A DNA stretch of 64,000 bases from Phorcus lineatus. Taxonomy: Eukaryota > Mollusca > Gastropoda > Trochida > Trochidae. The position numbers and the translations under genes are program-made. The notes below the pieces were generated by a model, which saw nothing but the letters and a program-made list of their open reading frames with translations, ran no database searches and had not been told where the DNA came from. Positions 61,778 through 64,000 of this stretch are shown piece after piece. Location: assembly GCA_921293015.1 (NCBI GenBank), contig OV121088.1, forward strand, positions 26,139,645 through 26,203,644, written 5' to 3'. Numbering within the stretch: position 1 is the first letter of the stretch; the number at the start of each line of letters is the position of its first letter.

Positions 61778-64000
61778 CCTAACTGCATGCAGTGGAAGTT
61801 TTAGGGTGATGCTTAGTCCAGAGTAGTATATTTTCCAGAGAAATGTATTGAAAAATGATTTTGGATGACCTGTGTTTTCTGATAATCTTAGCCCCATTTA
61901 TATCATAATTATGTTCTGTTGATATCTTCCAAGAAGTGGTATTCAAGCCAACCTTTACTAAGGTTAACTTTAACTGACATTCTTTAACTTTACACTAAGG
62001 TTACCTTCGTGACATACAATCCCCTTAGGATTTTGTTAAAGGATGCGAGGAGAAATATTCTTCTGTTAACACTGATATCCCTTTATACAAAACTTTTAAT
62101 CATTTTTATATAACCATTTAGTTTGCTATATAAACCCCTTTGAAATAAGCCTTTTGTCTTAAGAAGAGACATAAGTTTTAATGTTTTATATTATGATTTG
62201 AATTCATTACCATTATTTTCCTATGGACTGACTGCTGCTTCAATTTATTATCCTACTTTGTAATGCCCTCATAGTTTTTAGTCCGATGTAAATAGGTCTT
62301 TGTACATATTTTGTGTCTTAAACTGATATTTGATATGTTGCTATCTCTGTGTTTGTTGTATTAATTTTGTTGTTTCTACATTCTACAATACATTGTTTTA
62401 ATAGTTATTGTAGAAAATTAGTTTACTTAGCCAAACATTTTTCTTAAGGTTGTACAGTGCGAGAGGTAAATTGATTTACAATATGACTGATTGGTTATGT
62501 TTTCATTTAAATGTGATGATGCAAGATTTTGAAATGGCTTGGGCTTGTAGTTTAGTAACTTTATTTTATTAATTTACTTAAAGATTAAATGTGCCAAATA
62601 GTGACACAGTTTTGGTTTATCATATTATCTCCTTGTTACCTTATGAATGGATTGTTGGTCAGGAACCAAAATCATTTGAATAGATATTCATTCTTTACCA
62701 TTGTACATATGTTATTTGCTATTTGCATGGGGATATCCAAGACAAAGTCATTGAAGTGAAATGTTCTTTATGATTTTTAAATTTATTTCCTATAGTTTTG
62801 ATATTGATAACCCTCAATTTTGTAGAATTCATGTAACCAGTCTACTAGTGGTGTTATACAATTAAATATGTGCTTATAAATGGATATTCATGAATATTTT
62901 AACAGAGTCAATCATGTACATCATGCTGGATGTCGAATGCAAATTGAAATAGATATGTAATTTCCTATGGACAAATTCACGTATGTAAACCATGCAAAAA
63001 CCTAACCTTCTAAGTAATCTTGCAAACTACATGTAAAGTGCATAGTACATTGTGTTTTCTTGATGTTTTACTACCTTGGGGCAATTTACACCCATTGGCA
63101 AATGGCAAAGAACGCCACATTTGTATGACCCTACACTTACTCATTTTTTTTCTATTCACCCAAATATCACATATCACATAAAAATAACACATCATCTCCA
63201 TTTGCTTGTGAAAACATACACATATCATAAAAAAAGATTCTAGTGTTTTAAATGACATTAATGATTGCAAAATCCAATTCTTTTCTATGCATATTTCCTC
63301 ATCCTTGTGCCAAAATTAATACCTATGCCCTTTCCATACAGAAAACCTGCATTCATAAGGATTGTCCTCGGTTCAATGGTGAAAAATGAGACAGACATTG
63401 TCCCTGTTTGCATGTGGAAACTTATTGTAGGGAAATGGATTCTCATGCTTAGTAGGACCATTTGATTGCAATAGATTCTGGATTGATCATGTATCCTTGT
63501 TTTGTATGCATAGGTGAAACCATTATAAAACCATACTCGTTTCAACGGAGAAACCCTTATACACACTGTGCACATTTCAATAGTGTAAATGATACACACT
63601 GTCCTTGAATGCAGAAAATCACTCCAACGGTGTTTGTCCCCTACATAAAAGTTCATACGTGTTCAAATGTATCCTGTTGTGTTAGTCAATGTTTAGAACA
63701 AACCTACATGACGAGTAAACCATGCAAGTGTTGCATATGTGTGTGTGTATAAATATATATACATTATGTATATGCCAGAAAACGTATATATTATTATCCT
63801 AATCATGTTGATACCACATGTTACGTACTTGGTTCAGAATCAGTCGGTCTTGGAGTTTTTTGTTATACAGTAATCAGTTATATTTCCATTGTTTCAAATT
63901 TAATCAAGTATATTTATTCAGCAATTTGTAAAGGTAGCTCGTATCCTGGATAAGTATTAAGAGTAATCGTTATTTATTCGTGGAGTAATCAACTAATCAC
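61778..64000 (+). other. 3' UTR and downstream flank
   Basis: Follows the stop codon. ATTAAA at 62584 and 62861 are possible polyadenylation signals; no canonical AATAAA was seen nearby. 61930-62010 holds AAGGTTAAC-type text related to the interior of the MITE at 6061. Frames at 63010-63270 and 63285-63656 have no domain. No other gene starts before the window ends. Confidence 0.5.

Noticed and set aside
1-64000. CRISPR array, operon, ribosome binding sites, tRNA or rRNA genes
   Set aside because: The window is eukaryotic. No regularly spaced CRISPR-type repeat, no tRNA cloverleaf and no rRNA text was seen.

Overview
This is eukaryotic, intron-rich, AT-rich animal DNA crowded with transposons and tandem repeats. 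The macrodomain gene family and the mixture of DIRS, L1-like, hAT, Tc1, foldback and Helentron-like elements fit a lophotrochozoan, most likely a bivalve mollusc. That assignment is an inference; no species marker is present.

One host gene runs the length of the window on the + strand (1994-61777). It is the 3' part of a PARP14-like multi-macrodomain gene. Nine exons can be joined with GT-AG introns and matching phases (781 codons here). The order is: C-terminal half of a canonical macrodomain; a second, strongly degenerate macrodomain split over five exons; a KH-like segment; a linker with further KH-like segments; a complete canonical macrodomain; then a stop codon. No WWE or ADP-ribosyltransferase domain follows, so in this gene model the product is a reader or hydrolase type protein, not a transferase. 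The 5' part lies upstream of the window.

The introns hold nearly everything else. Region 1-16 kb: 147-bp and about 165-bp tandem repeats, small MITEs, a pogo-like MITE (12012-12725) and a decayed Tc1 element (14257-15767). Region 16.9-29 kb: two head-to-tail copies of a 1.45-1.52 kb element with Helentron/HINE-like ends, then a full-length L1-like LINE (19976-28981) with an exact 16-bp target duplication. The LINE is itself split by an inverted piece of the Helentron-like element and by a hAT element (24333-26993) carrying four intact minus-strand exons. Region 29.7-38.9 kb: two islands packed with GCCGCA/TGCGGC motifs whose outer ends are inverted copies of each other. Region 41.3-43.6 kb: a foldback element with 550-bp arms and an 8-bp target duplication. 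Region 49.1-57.5 kb: a minus-strand YqaJ-exonuclease transposon with about 150-bp terminal inverted repeats, into which a DIRS retrotransposon (50811-56437) with a recognisable internal complementary region has inserted.

The most notable points are the degenerate macrodomain encoded by skippable symmetric exons, the YqaJ element with its nested DIRS insertion, the Helentron-like tandem, and the GCCGCA islands. All transposon coding regions except the hAT exons are visibly broken.
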